Positions 40,462 to 49,462 of a DNA stretch of 64,000 bases are shown piece by piece. The notes beneath the pieces are model-generated. The model was not told the DNA's origin. It made no database searches and worked only from the letters and a program-made list of their open reading frames with translations. This stretch comes from Vulcanimicrobiota bacterium. GTDB lineage: Bacteria; Vulcanimicrobiota; Vulcanimicrobiia; Vulcanimicrobiales; Vulcanimicrobiaceae. Each line of letters begins with the position of its first letter. The first letter of the stretch is position 1. The stretch is taken from the NCBI GenBank assembly GCA_013036105.1, contig JAAXCX010000007.1, positions 1 through 64,000 of the forward strand, in the 5' to 3' direction. The translations under genes were made by a program, and so were the position numbers.

Positions 40462-41763
40462 TTGGGTACGCTCCGGTACGTGAAGGCCGCCAGCATTGCC
40501 TTATCCTTTGTTCTGACCCTTGGGCCGCTCACGGCTATTCCGGCGATCGCGTCTCCTACTCCTGAAATCACCAACGCTCCGGCGGCGGTTGCAGTGACGC
40601 TGCAGCGCATCTATCAGCGCGCCTATGACGAGGCTTATAGCCGCCACGCGACGGTCGAACGGGACGGGACGACCTTCGTTTCCACCGGCGACATCAACGC
40701 GGAATGGCTGCGCGATTCGAGCGCCGTGCTGATGCCCTATATCGGGCTGGCTTCCACCGACTCGTACGTCCGAAACATGCTGCGCGGAGCGATCGCGCGG
40801 CAAGCCAAGTACATTCTGATCGATCCGTACGCGAACGCTTTTACCGACGACTACCAAGTCGCGGAGCGCAAGTTCGAGATGGATTCGCTGCTCTATCCGA
40901 TCCGGCTGGCGTACGTGTACTGGAAAGCCACCGGCGACCGTTCGATCTTTACGCCGGCGCTCCAGCAAGCCATGACGACGGCGGTGAGGACGCTTCGGAC
41001 CGAGCAGCATCACGCGACGCGTTCGCATTACCGGCATGCCGAGCTGGCCAACAACGGCGTCGGCACGCGAGTCGCTTATACCGGCCTCGTGTGGACGGCG
41101 TTTCGGCCGTCCGACGACGCGGCGCGCTATCAGTACAACATTCCCGACAACATGTTTGCGGCGGTCGTGCTGCAGCAACTGACCGAGATCGAACGAAAAG
41201 TCTATCGCGACAATGCGATGGCGCTGGAGACGTGGGGTCTGGCCGTGCAGATCCGTCACGGCATCGAGCACAACGCATTAGTCAACGTGCCGGGCCTCGG
41301 ACGCGTCTACGCCTACGAAATCGACGGGTTCGGAAACGCCAACTTGATGGATGACGCCAATGTGCCGTCGTTGCTCTCGATACCGTACTTCGGGTACGTC
41401 AACCCGCACGACTCGGTATACAAGGCGACGCGAACATTCGTGCTCTCGCAGCGCAACCCGTATTATTTCGCCGGCAAATACGCTTCAGGTATTGGGAGCC
41501 CGCACACACCGCACGGCTACATTTGGCCGCTTTCGCTGGTGATGGAAGCGATTACGTCGACCGATTCAACCGAGGTTGACAAGGTGATGGGCTACATCGC
41601 CGCGTCCGACACGGGCGATCACCGCTTGCACGAATCGTTTAATTCGGATTGGCCCGAGTCGTACACGCGTGACGACTTCGCCTGGCCCAATGCGCTCTTC
41701 GCGCAGTTAATGCTCGCGCGCCAGGGCCGTCTGCCGGCGGTGCTGGAATCTCTCGCGCGCTAG
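40462..41763 (+). CDS. Glycoside hydrolase family 125 (exo-alpha-1,6-mannosidase-like), secreted
   Basis: The signal peptide (about residues 1-30, ending IPAIAS) leads into a GH125/DUF1237 catalytic (alpha/alpha)6 barrel. It has STGDINAEWLRDSSAVLMPY, FTDDYQVAERKFEMDSLLYP, RPSDDAARYQYNIPDNMFA, MDDANVPSLLSIPYFGY and HESFNSDWPESYTRDDFAWP. Family members remove terminal alpha-1,6-linked mannose. It starts with TTG and has a good aaggtgg site. A single complete copy of 433 residues; no other glycan genes adjoin it. Confidence 0.9.
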   Translation: MGTLRYVKAASIALSFVLTLGPLTAIPAIASPTPEITNAPAAVAVTLQRIYQRAYDEAYSRHATVERDGTTFVSTGDINAEWLRDSSAVLMPYIGLASTDSYVRNMLRGAIARQAKYILIDPYANAFTDDYQVAERKFEMDSLLYPIRLAYVYWKATGDRSIFTPALQQAMTTAVRTLRTEQHHATRSHYRHAELANNGVGTRVAYTGLVWTAFRPSDDAARYQYNIPDNMFAAVVLQQLTEIERKVYRDNAMALETWGLAVQIRHGIEHNALVNVPGLGRVYAYEIDGFGNANLMDDANVPSLLSIPYFGYVNPHDSVYKATRTFVLSQRNPYYFAGKYASGIGSPHTPHGYIWPLSLVMEAITSTDSTEVDKVMGYIAASDTGDHRLHESFNSDWPESYTRDDFAWPNALFAQLMLARQGRLPAVLESLAR

Positions 41764-42060
41764 AAAGAATCTGACTCGCACCGTATCGCCGTTGCACACG
41801 ACGACTTCGTCGGGATGCGCGAAGGTGCGGCCGTTTACGTCAACCGTGAAACGCCCGGCGCGCAGACCCGCAATGGTCGCGCGCAAGTTTCGCATGAAAT
41901 GTTCTTGGGGGGCCCGCGCGCCGATGACTTCGCGCACGGCCAGCGAGAGCAGATGATACAAGCGCAGCGGCGTTGCCGATGCAAACGCACTGCAGCCGCT
42001 TTCCGCGACTGCGTGGAGATCGACGGGCACGCGCACCGTAATCACGCGCGTAATCTTCAC
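41707..42060 (-). CDS. Hypothetical protein, 117 residues
   Basis: The frame reads as a plausible small protein: RVITVRVPVDLHAVAESG, a helical middle (RLYHLLSLAVREVIGA), and a beta end FTVDVNGRTFAHPDEVVVCN. It occupies the 340 bases between the GH125 gene and the gene at 42105, overlapping the former by 57 bases on the opposite strand. No family or ribosome site is convincing. A competing plus-strand frame (41815-42108) looks less protein-like. Confidence 0.5.
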   Translation of the reverse strand: MKITRVITVRVPVDLHAVAESGCSAFASATPLRLYHLLSLAVREVIGARAPQEHFMRNLRATIAGLRAGRFTVDVNGRTFAHPDEVVVCNGDTVRVRFFLARERFQHRRQTALAREH

Positions 42061-42104
42061 GCACTTCCGAGGACCTGCCTGCTGCTTGGGATAATCAATT
42101 TAGC

Positions 42105-42875
42105 GTGAACGACGACGATCTCGGACGGCGGCGCCGGCTAACGCCATCGGGGCCGCGGCGTTCATCGGGCGGCGGAAACGGCTGGGCTATTACGATTGCT
42201 GCGGCCGTCGTCGTTATCATCGCCGGATGGTTCTTGGGCATGGCCTTAGCGCATTTTGCCAACGCGCCGAAAAAACAAAATACGGTAGCGAACATTGCGC
42301 CTTCGCCGACCGCGTCGCCGACCGAAGCTCCGACGCCCGCCGCATCGCCTTCCGTCACGCCGTCCCCAGTGAAGAGTTCGAAACCCTCGCCCGCGCCAAA
42401 GCCGAGCGCGACCGCGGCCGCAACTCCAGCGGCCACACCGACGCCGGCGCCCACCGCGCGCCCCACCGTCGCGCCGACCGCTCCGCCGGCGCCCAAGCCC
42501 ACGCCGGTACGCACCGCGGCGCCGCGCCGCACCTTGCCCGTGAGCCGCCGGCCGGAACCGACACCTGCGCGCGCCGTGCCCGCCGCGCCGGTGCCTTCAA
42601 ACGCCGCCGAAACGACGGTGCGGTCCTATATCGAGGCGCTGCGCAGCGGCGATCCGCAGACGGCTGCGTCTTATTTAGGCAACGGGTCTCCCGACGAAAG
42701 TTTCATCCACGCGAGTACGCACATCGTCAGCATGCACAGCGCACGCGATGCCGACGGCAGCTACGTCGTTGCTGTGACGCTGTCCACGCCGAGCGGAAAC
42801 TACATGGAGACGTTCAACGTCTCGTCGGCCGCAGACGGCAGCAAGATCTTACAGAAGAGTTTCTCGAAGCTGTAG
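42105..42875 (+). CDS. Membrane-anchored protein with long Pro/Ala/Thr linker
   Basis: A cytoplasmic N-terminus rich in Arg/Asp (residues 1-25) precedes one membrane helix (WAITIAAAVVVIIAGWFLGM). A proline/alanine/threonine/serine linker of about 110 residues follows, then a small C-terminal alpha/beta domain (ETTVRSYIEALRSGDPQTAA to KILQKSFSKL) resembling NTF2/DUF4878-like folds. The GTG start lies about ten bases downstream of a gataat -10 box and lacks a ribosome site, so the mRNA may be leaderless. Likely faces the periplasm. Function unknown. Confidence 0.8.
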   Translation: MNDDDLGRRRRLTPSGPRRSSGGGNGWAITIAAAVVVIIAGWFLGMALAHFANAPKKQNTVANIAPSPTASPTEAPTPAASPSVTPSPVKSSKPSPAPKPSATAAATPAATPTPAPTARPTVAPTAPPAPKPTPVRTAAPRRTLPVSRRPEPTPARAVPAAPVPSNAAETTVRSYIEALRSGDPQTAASYLGNGSPDESFIHASTHIVSMHSARDADGSYVVAVTLSTPSGNYMETFNVSSAADGSKILQKSFSKL

Positions 42876-42876
42876 G

Positions 42877-43269
42877 TTAGGCTTCGTCCGGCCAGGCGGC
42901 GAGCTCGCCGATCGCGGCACTTTTCAAAACTTTGAGTCCGAGCATCGCGCATTTCATGCGCGTCGGGCTGATGCCGATGCCGACGTTTTCCAGCACGGCT
43001 TCTTTCGGAAGCGTCGCGATCTGTGAAAGCGATTTGCCTTTAATACTTTCAGTGAGCATCGACGCCGAAGCTTGGCTAATCGCGCAGCCCTTGCCGGAAA
43101 ACTTCACGTCCTCCACCAAGCCGCTCTTGTCTACTTTCAATTCCATGCGGATCTGATCGCCGCAGAGCGGATTGAGGTCTTCGGCCGATGCGTCGGCGCC
43201 CTCAAGCCGGCCGAAGTTGCGCGGATTGCGGTAGTGATCGAGGATGTAGTCGCGGTAGAAGTCGTCCAA
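42877..43269 (-). CDS. sufU: SUF iron-sulfur scaffold/sulfurtransfer protein SufU
   Basis: This 130-residue SufU-type protein, related to IscU, has three conserved cysteines in LCGDQIRMEL, SGKGCAISQAS and TRMKCAMLGL plus the Asp of CGD. These bind zinc and accept sulfur from SufS. It starts two bases after the sufS stop and closes the sufC-sufD-sufS-sufU operon, an order typical of Gram-positive-like SUF systems. Confidence 0.93.
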   Translation of the reverse strand: MDDFYRDYILDHYRNPRNFGRLEGADASAEDLNPLCGDQIRMELKVDKSGLVEDVKFSGKGCAISQASASMLTESIKGKSLSQIATLPKEAVLENVGIGISPTRMKCAMLGLKVLKSAAIGELAAWPDEA

Positions 43270-43271
43270 GG

Positions 43272-44519
43272 CTACAGTTTAAAGACGCGGGCGGCTTTTT
43301 CGATACCCGTGACTAGCGCGTCGATATCTTCCTCGGTGTTGTAGATGTAGAACGACGCGCGCGCCGTGGCGGGCCAGCCCATCTTTTCCATGAGCGGCAT
43401 CGTGCAATGGTGGCCGGCGCGCACGCAGACGCCATCGGTATCGAGAATCGAGGCGAGATCGTGCGGATGCACGTCGCCGAAGTTAAACGAGATGACGTCG
43501 GCGATGCGCGCTGAATCGCGCGGACCGTAAATCGCCAAACCGCGGCTTTCGAGCGTTGCCAAGCGTTCGAGCGCGTACGTCACGAGCCGGCGCTCGTGCT
43601 CGCGCACCCACTCCATGCCGATGCCGCGCAGATAGTCAACGGCGACTGCAAACGCAATCGCGTCGGCGACGTTGCTCGTGCCGGCTTCAAATTTCCATGG
43701 CAATTCATTGAACGTGGACTTCGCGTACTCGACTTTGCGGATCATGTCGCCGCCGGTCAAGAACGGCGGCATCGCTTCGAGCAGTGCGCGCTTTCCGTAA
43801 AGCACGCCGATGCCGGTGGGCCCTAACATCTTGTGTGCGCTGAACGCGTAGAAGTCGGCGTCGAGCGCTTTGAGGTCTACGGGCATATTGGGCGCGGCTT
43901 GGGCGCCGTCCACCATGACGAGCGCGCCGGCGGCATGTGCGCGCGGAATGATGACGTCGAGCGGCGCGATCGTACCGAGCGAATTGCTGACATGCGAGAG
44001 GGCGACGAGTTTGCAGCCGGCGAGCAGCGCGTCCAGATCGTCGAGCACGTGGAGTCCGCGGTCATCTACCGGAATGAAGCGAAGTTGCGCGCCGGTCTTT
44101 TCAGCCAGGAGCTGCCAAGGGACCAGATTGGAGTGGTGCTCGAGCTGGGTCACCAGGATCGCGTCGCCGCGCCCGACGTTCTGGAGTCCCCACGCATACG
44201 AGACGAGGTTGATCGACTCTGTCGTGTTGCGCGTCCAGATAATCTCTTGCGTTTGGACGTTGAAAAACGACGCTACCGTTTCGCGCGCCTTTTCGAATTC
44301 GGCCGTCGCGCGTTCGGCGATCTCGTAGACGCCGCGGTGGATGTTGGCGTTGTACTGTGAGTAGTAGTCGACGAGCGCATCGATGACGACTTGCGGCTTT
44401 TGCGAGGTCGCCGCCGAGTCGAGATAGACGAGGCGCTTGCCGCGCGAAGTCGGCCGCTGCAAAATGGGAAAGTCGGCGATGATACGCCGGACTTTGGGAT
44501 CTTCGACGGCGACGCTCAC
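43272..44519 (-). CDS. sufS: Cysteine desulfurase SufS
   Basis: A PLP enzyme of 415 residues that releases sulfur from cysteine as an enzyme persulfide. The PLP lysine lies in FYAFSAHKMLGPTGIGVLYG and the catalytic cysteine in VRAGHHCTMPLMEKMG. NTTESINLVSYAWG and LEHHSNLVPWQ are also family blocks. The start overlaps the sufD stop by four bases. Its sulfur acceptor is presumably the adjacent SufU. Confidence 0.95.
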   Translation of the reverse strand: MSVAVEDPKVRRIIADFPILQRPTSRGKRLVYLDSAATSQKPQVVIDALVDYYSQYNANIHRGVYEIAERATAEFEKARETVASFFNVQTQEIIWTRNTTESINLVSYAWGLQNVGRGDAILVTQLEHHSNLVPWQLLAEKTGAQLRFIPVDDRGLHVLDDLDALLAGCKLVALSHVSNSLGTIAPLDVIIPRAHAAGALVMVDGAQAAPNMPVDLKALDADFYAFSAHKMLGPTGIGVLYGKRALLEAMPPFLTGGDMIRKVEYAKSTFNELPWKFEAGTSNVADAIAFAVAVDYLRGIGMEWVREHERRLVTYALERLATLESRGLAIYGPRDSARIADVISFNFGDVHPHDLASILDTDGVCVRAGHHCTMPLMEKMGWPATARASFYIYNTEEDIDALVTGIEKAARVFKL

Positions 44520-45622
44520 GCGATCTTCGCTTCCAACGCGGCCCGCAGTCTCTCGCGCATGCCGGTTGGGAAGCGCTCGACGACGGGCTCGAAGAATCCG
44601 AGCGCGATCATCTTTTCGGCGGCTTCGCGTTCGATGCCGCGGCTTTCCATGTAAAAGATCAGGTTTTCGTCGAGCGCGCCGATGGTGGCGCCGTGAAAGG
44701 CTTTGACATCGTTCGCGCCGATTTCGAGCGCCGGCACGGAGTCGATGTGCGCGCGCGGCGAGAGCAGCAGCGCGTCGTCGCGCAGCGACGCCTCCGTACC
44801 CTGCGCGTGCGGCGCGATGCGAATATTTCCGAGATAGCGCGCTTGGCCGCGCCCGGTTGCCGCGGATTTAATGAGCGTCTGCGATTGCGATTCGCCCACG
44901 TTGTGACGGACCGTCGAAACCATGTCGACGTGCTGATCCCCGCGCGGGAAGAAGAAGCCGTTGAGGTGCGCGTCCACGCCGGGATGATCAACGAGCACGT
45001 CGATGCGCGAGACCGAAAGCGCCGCGCCGACTTCCGCGACGCACCACGTGACCGACGCATCTTTACCTGGAGAGGCCGCGCGCGTGAAAAATGCCTGCGA
45101 TTCGAGCGGCAGATTCTGCTCGGCGGCGTACGTAACCGTGGCGCTTTCGGCGGCGACGATCTCGGCGATGCCGCAGACGGCTTCGGCGGATTCGCCTTCG
45201 ATGCGCTCGATGATCGTGCAGCGGGCGCCGCGGTCGACCACGACCAGCGTATGCGGAAACAGTGCGCCGTTCTTTGCCGTGTACGTTATTTCGATTGGGT
45301 CGTCAACGGATTGATCGGGCGGAATGTAGACGAAGGCGCCCGTATTGCAGAGCGCGGCCGAGAGCGATGCGAATTTATCGTTGAGCGTACCCGTGACGCT
45401 GCCGAAGGCGCGGTTAAAGACCTCGGCGTGATCGCGCTTGGCGGCCTCAAGTCCGCAGGCGATGAGACCGGGCTTCGAGGGGGCGACGATCTGCGGATCC
45501 GATGGCGGCGCAACCTGAAGTGAAGAGAAGTCAATCGCGTCGAGATCGATCTTCCAGAATTGCCCGGGACGTTCGCGGCCCGATCGGAGCTCGAGCGCCT
45601 TTTCGAGGGTCGCGCTAGGCAA
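44516..45622 (-). CDS. sufD: FeS cluster assembly protein SufD
   Basis: SufD forms the scaffold with SufB and SufC. The beta-helix signature is clear in the C-terminal half (VRHNVGESQSQTLIKSAATG, GTEASLRDDALLLSP, DVKAFHGATIGALDENLIFY). TTG 45622 is chosen because it overlaps the sufC stop by eight bases and yields 368 residues; the frame farther upstream is in sufC. No sufB is adjacent, although SufB is normally required, so it must be encoded outside the window or this protein also takes its role. Confidence 0.9.
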   Translation of the reverse strand: MPSATLEKALELRSGRERPGQFWKIDLDAIDFSSLQVAPPSDPQIVAPSKPGLIACGLEAAKRDHAEVFNRAFGSVTGTLNDKFASLSAALCNTGAFVYIPPDQSVDDPIEITYTAKNGALFPHTLVVVDRGARCTIIERIEGESAEAVCGIAEIVAAESATVTYAAEQNLPLESQAFFTRAASPGKDASVTWCVAEVGAALSVSRIDVLVDHPGVDAHLNGFFFPRGDQHVDMVSTVRHNVGESQSQTLIKSAATGRGQARYLGNIRIAPHAQGTEASLRDDALLLSPRAHIDSVPALEIGANDVKAFHGATIGALDENLIFYMESRGIEREAAEKMIALGFFEPVVERFPTGMRERLRAALEAKIA

Positions 45623-46385
45623 TCTGCGCCGTCTCCTCGCGGATCTTGTCGTAGCCTTCGCGTTCGATGCGCTGCGCGAGTTCGGCGTCGCCTTCTTTGA
45701 CGATGCGCCCATCGATCATGATGTGCACGACGTCCGGTTTGACGTACTGCAGAATGCGCGGGTAGTGCGTGATGATCAGAAAACCGGTGTCTTTTCCGCT
45801 TTCGCTTGCGCGCATGGCGTTGACGGACTCGCCGACGGCGCGCAGCGCGTCAACGTCGAGTCCGGAGTCCGTTTCGTCGAGAATCGCATACTTTGGCGCA
45901 AGCATCGCGAGCTGCAGCATCTCGAGCCGTTTTTTCTCGCCGCCGGAAAAGCCGTCGTTGAGGTAGCGCCCCATGAAACTCGGATCCATGTCGAGTAGAT
46001 CCATTTTCTCTAAGAGCAGCGCGCGGAATTTCGCCGGCGGAAGATCGCCGGGGTGCAGCGCTTGACGCGCCGCAAACAAAAAGTTCGCAACTTTCACGCC
46101 CGGGATTGCGGCCGGGTATTGAAAGGAGAGGAAGAGTCCGGCCTTCGCGCGTTTGTCCGGCGCCATGGCGAGCACGTCGGCGCCGTCGAGCGTGACCGAA
46201 CCGCTCTCTACCTTAAATCCCGGGTGGCCGGTAATCGAAAAGGCGAGCGTCGATTTGCCGCTGCCGTTTGGCCCCATCAATGCGTGCACGCGCCCGGCTT
46301 CAACCGTGAGGTCAATGCCCTTGAGGATTTGGGTGCCGCCCGCGGCGGCGCGCAGCTGTTGAATACGTAGGCCCCGTTCGGACAC
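45615..46385 (-). CDS. sufC: FeS assembly ATPase SufC
   Basis: This ABC-type ATPase of 256 residues energises the SufBCD scaffold. Walker A MGPNGSGKSTL, the family signature FSGGEKKRLEMLQ, Walker B YAILDETDSGLD and the switch His in LIITHYPRIL are intact. It is first in the operon and divergent from the SufR-like gene 123 bases away, with an inverted repeat in its leader. Confidence 0.96.
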   Translation of the reverse strand: MSERGLRIQQLRAAAGGTQILKGIDLTVEAGRVHALMGPNGSGKSTLAFSITGHPGFKVESGSVTLDGADVLAMAPDKRAKAGLFLSFQYPAAIPGVKVANFLFAARQALHPGDLPPAKFRALLLEKMDLLDMDPSFMGRYLNDGFSGGEKKRLEMLQLAMLAPKYAILDETDSGLDVDALRAVGESVNAMRASESGKDTGFLIITHYPRILQYVKPDVVHIMIDGRIVKEGDAELAQRIEREGYDKIREETAQIA

Positions 46386-46404
46386 GCGTTGCTCCTTCGG
46401 ATAC

Positions 46405-46429
46405 GGAAAGCGGCCTAAGCCGCCTTTCC
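46405..46429. promoter_or_regulatory. Inverted repeat in the sufC-sufR intergenic region
   Basis: ggaaagcggc-ctaa-gccgcctttcc is a near-perfect inverted repeat 20 bases upstream of sufC. A second, wider pair (aatccta at 46430 and taggatt near 46490) brackets the rest of the gap. On the plus strand, a tggact -35 and taggat -10 with 17-bp spacing precede the SufR-like gene. The palindromes are candidate operators for SufR; the first could also be an mRNA hairpin. Confidence 0.55.
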
Positions 46430-46508
46430 AATCCTACGGACCAGGGTGGAGAAAGTCAAGGAAAACCTGGACTATCTGCGTATTTCGTGCTAGGATTCGA
46501 GGCAGATT

Positions 46509-47135
46509 ATGCAGGCTGACCGCTTCTTTCAGACGCCCCGCGGACGCATCGTTGAAGAGCTCCGCCGGCGCAAATCCGCCTCCGCCGTGGACCTGGCCAA
46601 GGTCTTCGGGCTCTCGCCCAATGCTATCCGGCAGCAGCTGGTCGTGCTCGAGCGGGACGGGCTGGTGGTCGAGCAATCGGTGCGCCGCGGCCCCACTAAA
46701 CCTACGCACGAATTTTCGCTCACCAAAGACGGCGAGAAGCTTTTTCCGCAGCATTACGACAAGATGCTCGGCGCGGTTTTGCGCGAGGTTCGCGCGCAGC
46801 ACGGCGAAACGGGCATCGCCGCGCTCTTCGAAGGCATTTCCAAGCGTACGGTCGCCAAGGCGCGCGAGCGCGTGACCGCTACCGACACCGCGGGGCGGCT
46901 GGGGCAGCTGACCGAGGTGTTGCGCGAAGGCGGCGTCATGGCCGACTACAATTTAATCGAGGGCGGCTTCGAACTCCACGAGCACAACTGCCCGTACTCG
47001 GCGGTCGCTAAAGATAACCCCGAGGTCTGCTCGGTGATCCATCAAGTTCTCGAGGAGACGATCGGCGGCACCCACGTGCAAACCGAATCCCTTGCAACCG
47101 GCGGCAGCGAATGCACGTTTGAGCTGAAGGCATGA
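46509..47135 (+). CDS. sufR: SufR-like iron-sulfur-sensing transcriptional repressor
   Basis: The N-terminal winged helix (SAVDLAKVFGLSPNAIRQQL) is followed by a C-terminal domain with conserved cysteines C161, C174 (CX12C, as in cyanobacterial SufR) and C202. The fourth cysteine expected between the latter two is missing, and H189 sits about there and may be the remaining ligand. SufR represses suf genes when its cluster is present. The position, divergent from sufC and translationally coupled to a scaffold gene, supports the call. The 208-residue length is typical. Confidence 0.88.
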   Translation: MQADRFFQTPRGRIVEELRRRKSASAVDLAKVFGLSPNAIRQQLVVLERDGLVVEQSVRRGPTKPTHEFSLTKDGEKLFPQHYDKMLGAVLREVRAQHGETGIAALFEGISKRTVAKARERVTATDTAGRLGQLTEVLREGGVMADYNLIEGGFELHEHNCPYSAVAKDNPEVCSVIHQVLEETIGGTHVQTESLATGGSECTFELKA

Positions 47136-47626
47136 ATTTTCCAAAATTTCAACAGCTGGTCGAAGACCGCACCGGGTTCCGCACCATGGAAAACCCCACC
47201 GCGAGCGGTGAGTATTTCAGCGACTCGTGCGGCGATATGTACAACTTTTTCCTTAAAGTCGGTCCCGGCGCCGTTATCGAGGACATGTCGTATTTCACGA
47301 CCGGCTGCGGTTTCGGCACGGCGACGTGCAGTATCGTCGTCGATCTTGCCAAGGGCAAGACGATCGAGGAAGCCGCTGCATTAAAAGAAGCCGACGTCGA
47401 AAGCGCGCTCGACGGGTATCCGGAAAAAAAGAAAGATTATCCGCAGCGAGCGCTCGAGGCGCTGCATGTTGCGATCGACGACTACAAGCAAAAAGTAGCG
47501 TCAGGTGCGGTTCCCGATTACGGCGCGATGCCCGCGCCCGAACGGGCGGTCCAGCCGGTAACGGAAACGGTTCCCGAAGCGCCACCGCCGTCGGACAACG
47601 GCAAGCTCCTCATCAAGCTCCACTAA
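47132..47626 (+). CDS. NifU/IscU-like iron-sulfur scaffold protein
   Basis: This 164-residue protein belongs to the SufU/NifU-N family: SDSCGDMYNFFLKVGPGAVI, FTTGCGFGTATCSIVVDLAK, then helices and a flexible Pro/Ala-rich tail. Cysteines lie in SCGD, TGCG and ATCS, whereas the third classical Cys before the C-terminal helix is absent. It therefore differs from the SufU encoded 4 kb away. Its ATG overlaps the sufR stop by four bases. It may be an alternative scaffold or a cluster donor to SufR. Confidence 0.82.
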   Translation: MNFPKFQQLVEDRTGFRTMENPTASGEYFSDSCGDMYNFFLKVGPGAVIEDMSYFTTGCGFGTATCSIVVDLAKGKTIEEAAALKEADVESALDGYPEKKKDYPQRALEALHVAIDDYKQKVASGAVPDYGAMPAPERAVQPVTETVPEAPPPSDNGKLLIKLH

Positions 47627-47722
47627 TTACGTCATTTCGAGAGGCATCATGCACGGCACGCGCGCGCCTGAACGTACCGTCGTTCTGATGATCGAGCAGC
47701 GTGGAGTTATTGGGACCGGCGA

Positions 47723-48595
47723 CTAGTTCGGCGAAAAGGTTACGTGAAACAGGAACAGACCGGGTACCGGCTCACAGTACGCGATTCCACTTTCATATTT
47801 TGATAAACGGGCGCCTTGCAAGGCCGCATCGTCAAAATCCGGGAATCCTGAAGGATAATAAACCCAAGCATCGGCTAACGAGCCGTCCGCGTTTATCGAG
47901 ACCTGAATTGTTGACGTGACGTTGATGCCTACTCTGCCGCGCTCAGCGTTAGGGTAATCAGGCGAGAAGGTCTTCGTTGCCGTTGCATCGCGAAACGGCG
48001 TTGCGCAATCGGATTTCTTGAGAGGGGACGATCGATCTGCCGAGATTATTACCGCTCCCGCTCCAGGCGGTGCCGAAATCGGATCCTCATCCTTTGGATC
48101 GAGCTTGGCGAGCTGCCCTTGCGGCGCGACGCTCACTGACCGAGCTCCGGATGCTGGCTGGCAGACGACCAGCCCCATCTTGCTCCACCCAAAGTCATCA
48201 CCGGTGGATTGCGCGCTGTACACCCACGCATGCGAAATCGTGAAGTGTGACGGAAATTTCATATACATGATTGGCGAAACCCAGGTTCGCTTGATGAATG
48301 TAGCGCTCGGGCTGCTGTAATGCTCGTCCTTTTCGTGAAGCGATGTGGCGGGGACCGACGCAACAAACCAGCCATCGCTCGTATCAAAAGCCAGGGCGGC
48401 CGTCACCGAGCGCGGCCCTTCAGCGGCGAGTTCAAATCCGTATAGCGACGTCGTAGCCGGTTCGGATTGCTTTACGGGCTGCATAAAAAATCGCGCGGGG
48501 CACAACTCGGATATCGCTTGTGCGTGCGCCGTCGAGACGACCAAGAGCGTGATAAGAAGTGTCAGCTGAGAAACGAACTTGACGGCGCTTTTCAT
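47723..48595 (-). CDS. Secreted TonB-C-like family member 3
   Basis: The signal peptide (1-25, ending AHAQA) is followed by ELCPA and a well-conserved N-terminal domain: LYGFELAAEGPRSVTAALAF, DGWFVASVP and TWVSPIMYMKFP. After VVCQP and a spacer comes DCATPF, then the TonB-C-like domain (VSINADGSLADAWVYYPSG, RLSKYESGIAYCEPVPGLFL). All four conserved cysteines are present. It is the last of a four-gene run on the minus strand. Function unknown. Confidence 0.8.
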   Translation of the reverse strand: MKSAVKFVSQLTLLITLLVVSTAHAQAISELCPARFFMQPVKQSEPATTSLYGFELAAEGPRSVTAALAFDTSDGWFVASVPATSLHEKDEHYSSPSATFIKRTWVSPIMYMKFPSHFTISHAWVYSAQSTGDDFGWSKMGLVVCQPASGARSVSVAPQGQLAKLDPKDEDPISAPPGAGAVIISADRSSPLKKSDCATPFRDATATKTFSPDYPNAERGRVGINVTSTIQVSINADGSLADAWVYYPSGFPDFDDAALQGARLSKYESGIAYCEPVPGLFLFHVTFSPN

Positions 48596-48610
48596 TCTTG
48601 TCCGATCGTG

Positions 48611-49450
48611 CTAACGCGGCGCGAAGGCGAACGTTAAGAAATAAAATCCCGCGGCCGGTTCGCAGTATGCTGACCCCGGTTTGAACGTATCTTTTTTGAC
48701 CTCGTCGAGCCGGCTTGCGTCGAATACCTGATCCCCCGACGGCCCCCAGACCCAGGTGTCGGCCAGCGTGCCGTCGGGCTTAACCGCTACTTCGATCACA
48801 GTGGTTTCGGGCATGCGCGGAGGCGTGAGATCTTTGGGTTGAACGAGCTCCAAAGGCGCGGCCTGCGTAAATGGCGTTGCGCAGCTGGTTGTCTTGAGAG
48901 ATTGCAAAGATTGCGCCACGGCGATCACCGGCGCGCCTGACGCAGCCTCCTTCGGCACGTCATCGCCATCGGTTGTCGTGAACGCGAACTTGGGGCCTGG
49001 AAGCTGTATGCCGTTTCCATCAGTGTAGGGTTCGCACAAGACGTCGCCTTGGGCGGCCCACCCGAACTGGTCGCCCGATGCTTGCGCGCGCATGACCCAC
49101 CGGTGCAAGATGCTCACCGGTTTTGGAAACTGCACATACATGAACGGCGAAACCCAGTCCCGCATAACAAACTCACTCGAGGGCCCTATGTAGTGCCGGT
49201 CCTTTTCTGTTATCGGAGTCTGTGGAACGGCGGCGGTAAACCAGCCGCCGGTGGTATCGAATGCGATAACAGCTGAAACGTCTCGCGGCCCAAGCGCCGC
49301 CAGCTCGAATCCAAATTTCGCGGCCGGCTCGGCGTTCGCGGGGATCATGCGAACATCCGCCGGGCAAAACTCATACAGCGCTTCCGCGCGCTGCGTGGCT
49401 AGGGCGCAAAAACCTACGAGAACCGTGGAAAAAAGCAGCACCCTGATCAT
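48611..49450 (-). CDS. Secreted TonB-C-like family member 4
   Basis: Signal peptide, EFCPA, KFGFELAALGPRDVSAVIAF, GGWFTAAVP, DWVSPFMYVQFP, VLCEP, SCATPF, VKPDGTLADTWVWGPSGDQV and SAYCEPAAGFYFLTFAF show the same domain order and four cysteines as its neighbours. It lies 15 bases upstream of member 3 and is very similar to it, pointing to tandem duplication. No partner gene for a classical TonB system (ExbB, ExbD or a receptor) is present. Confidence 0.8.
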   Translation of the reverse strand: MIRVLLFSTVLVGFCALATQRAEALYEFCPADVRMIPANAEPAAKFGFELAALGPRDVSAVIAFDTTGGWFTAAVPQTPITEKDRHYIGPSSEFVMRDWVSPFMYVQFPKPVSILHRWVMRAQASGDQFGWAAQGDVLCEPYTDGNGIQLPGPKFAFTTTDGDDVPKEAASGAPVIAVAQSLQSLKTTSCATPFTQAAPLELVQPKDLTPPRMPETTVIEVAVKPDGTLADTWVWGPSGDQVFDASRLDEVKKDTFKPGSAYCEPAAGFYFLTFAFAPR

Positions 49451-49462
49451 CGCGTCGCTCCC

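Noticed and set aside
42095-42532. Gly/Ala-rich frame opposite the 42105 gene
   Set aside because: It is the antisense reading of the Pro/Ala/Thr linker and has no start or ribosome site of its own.
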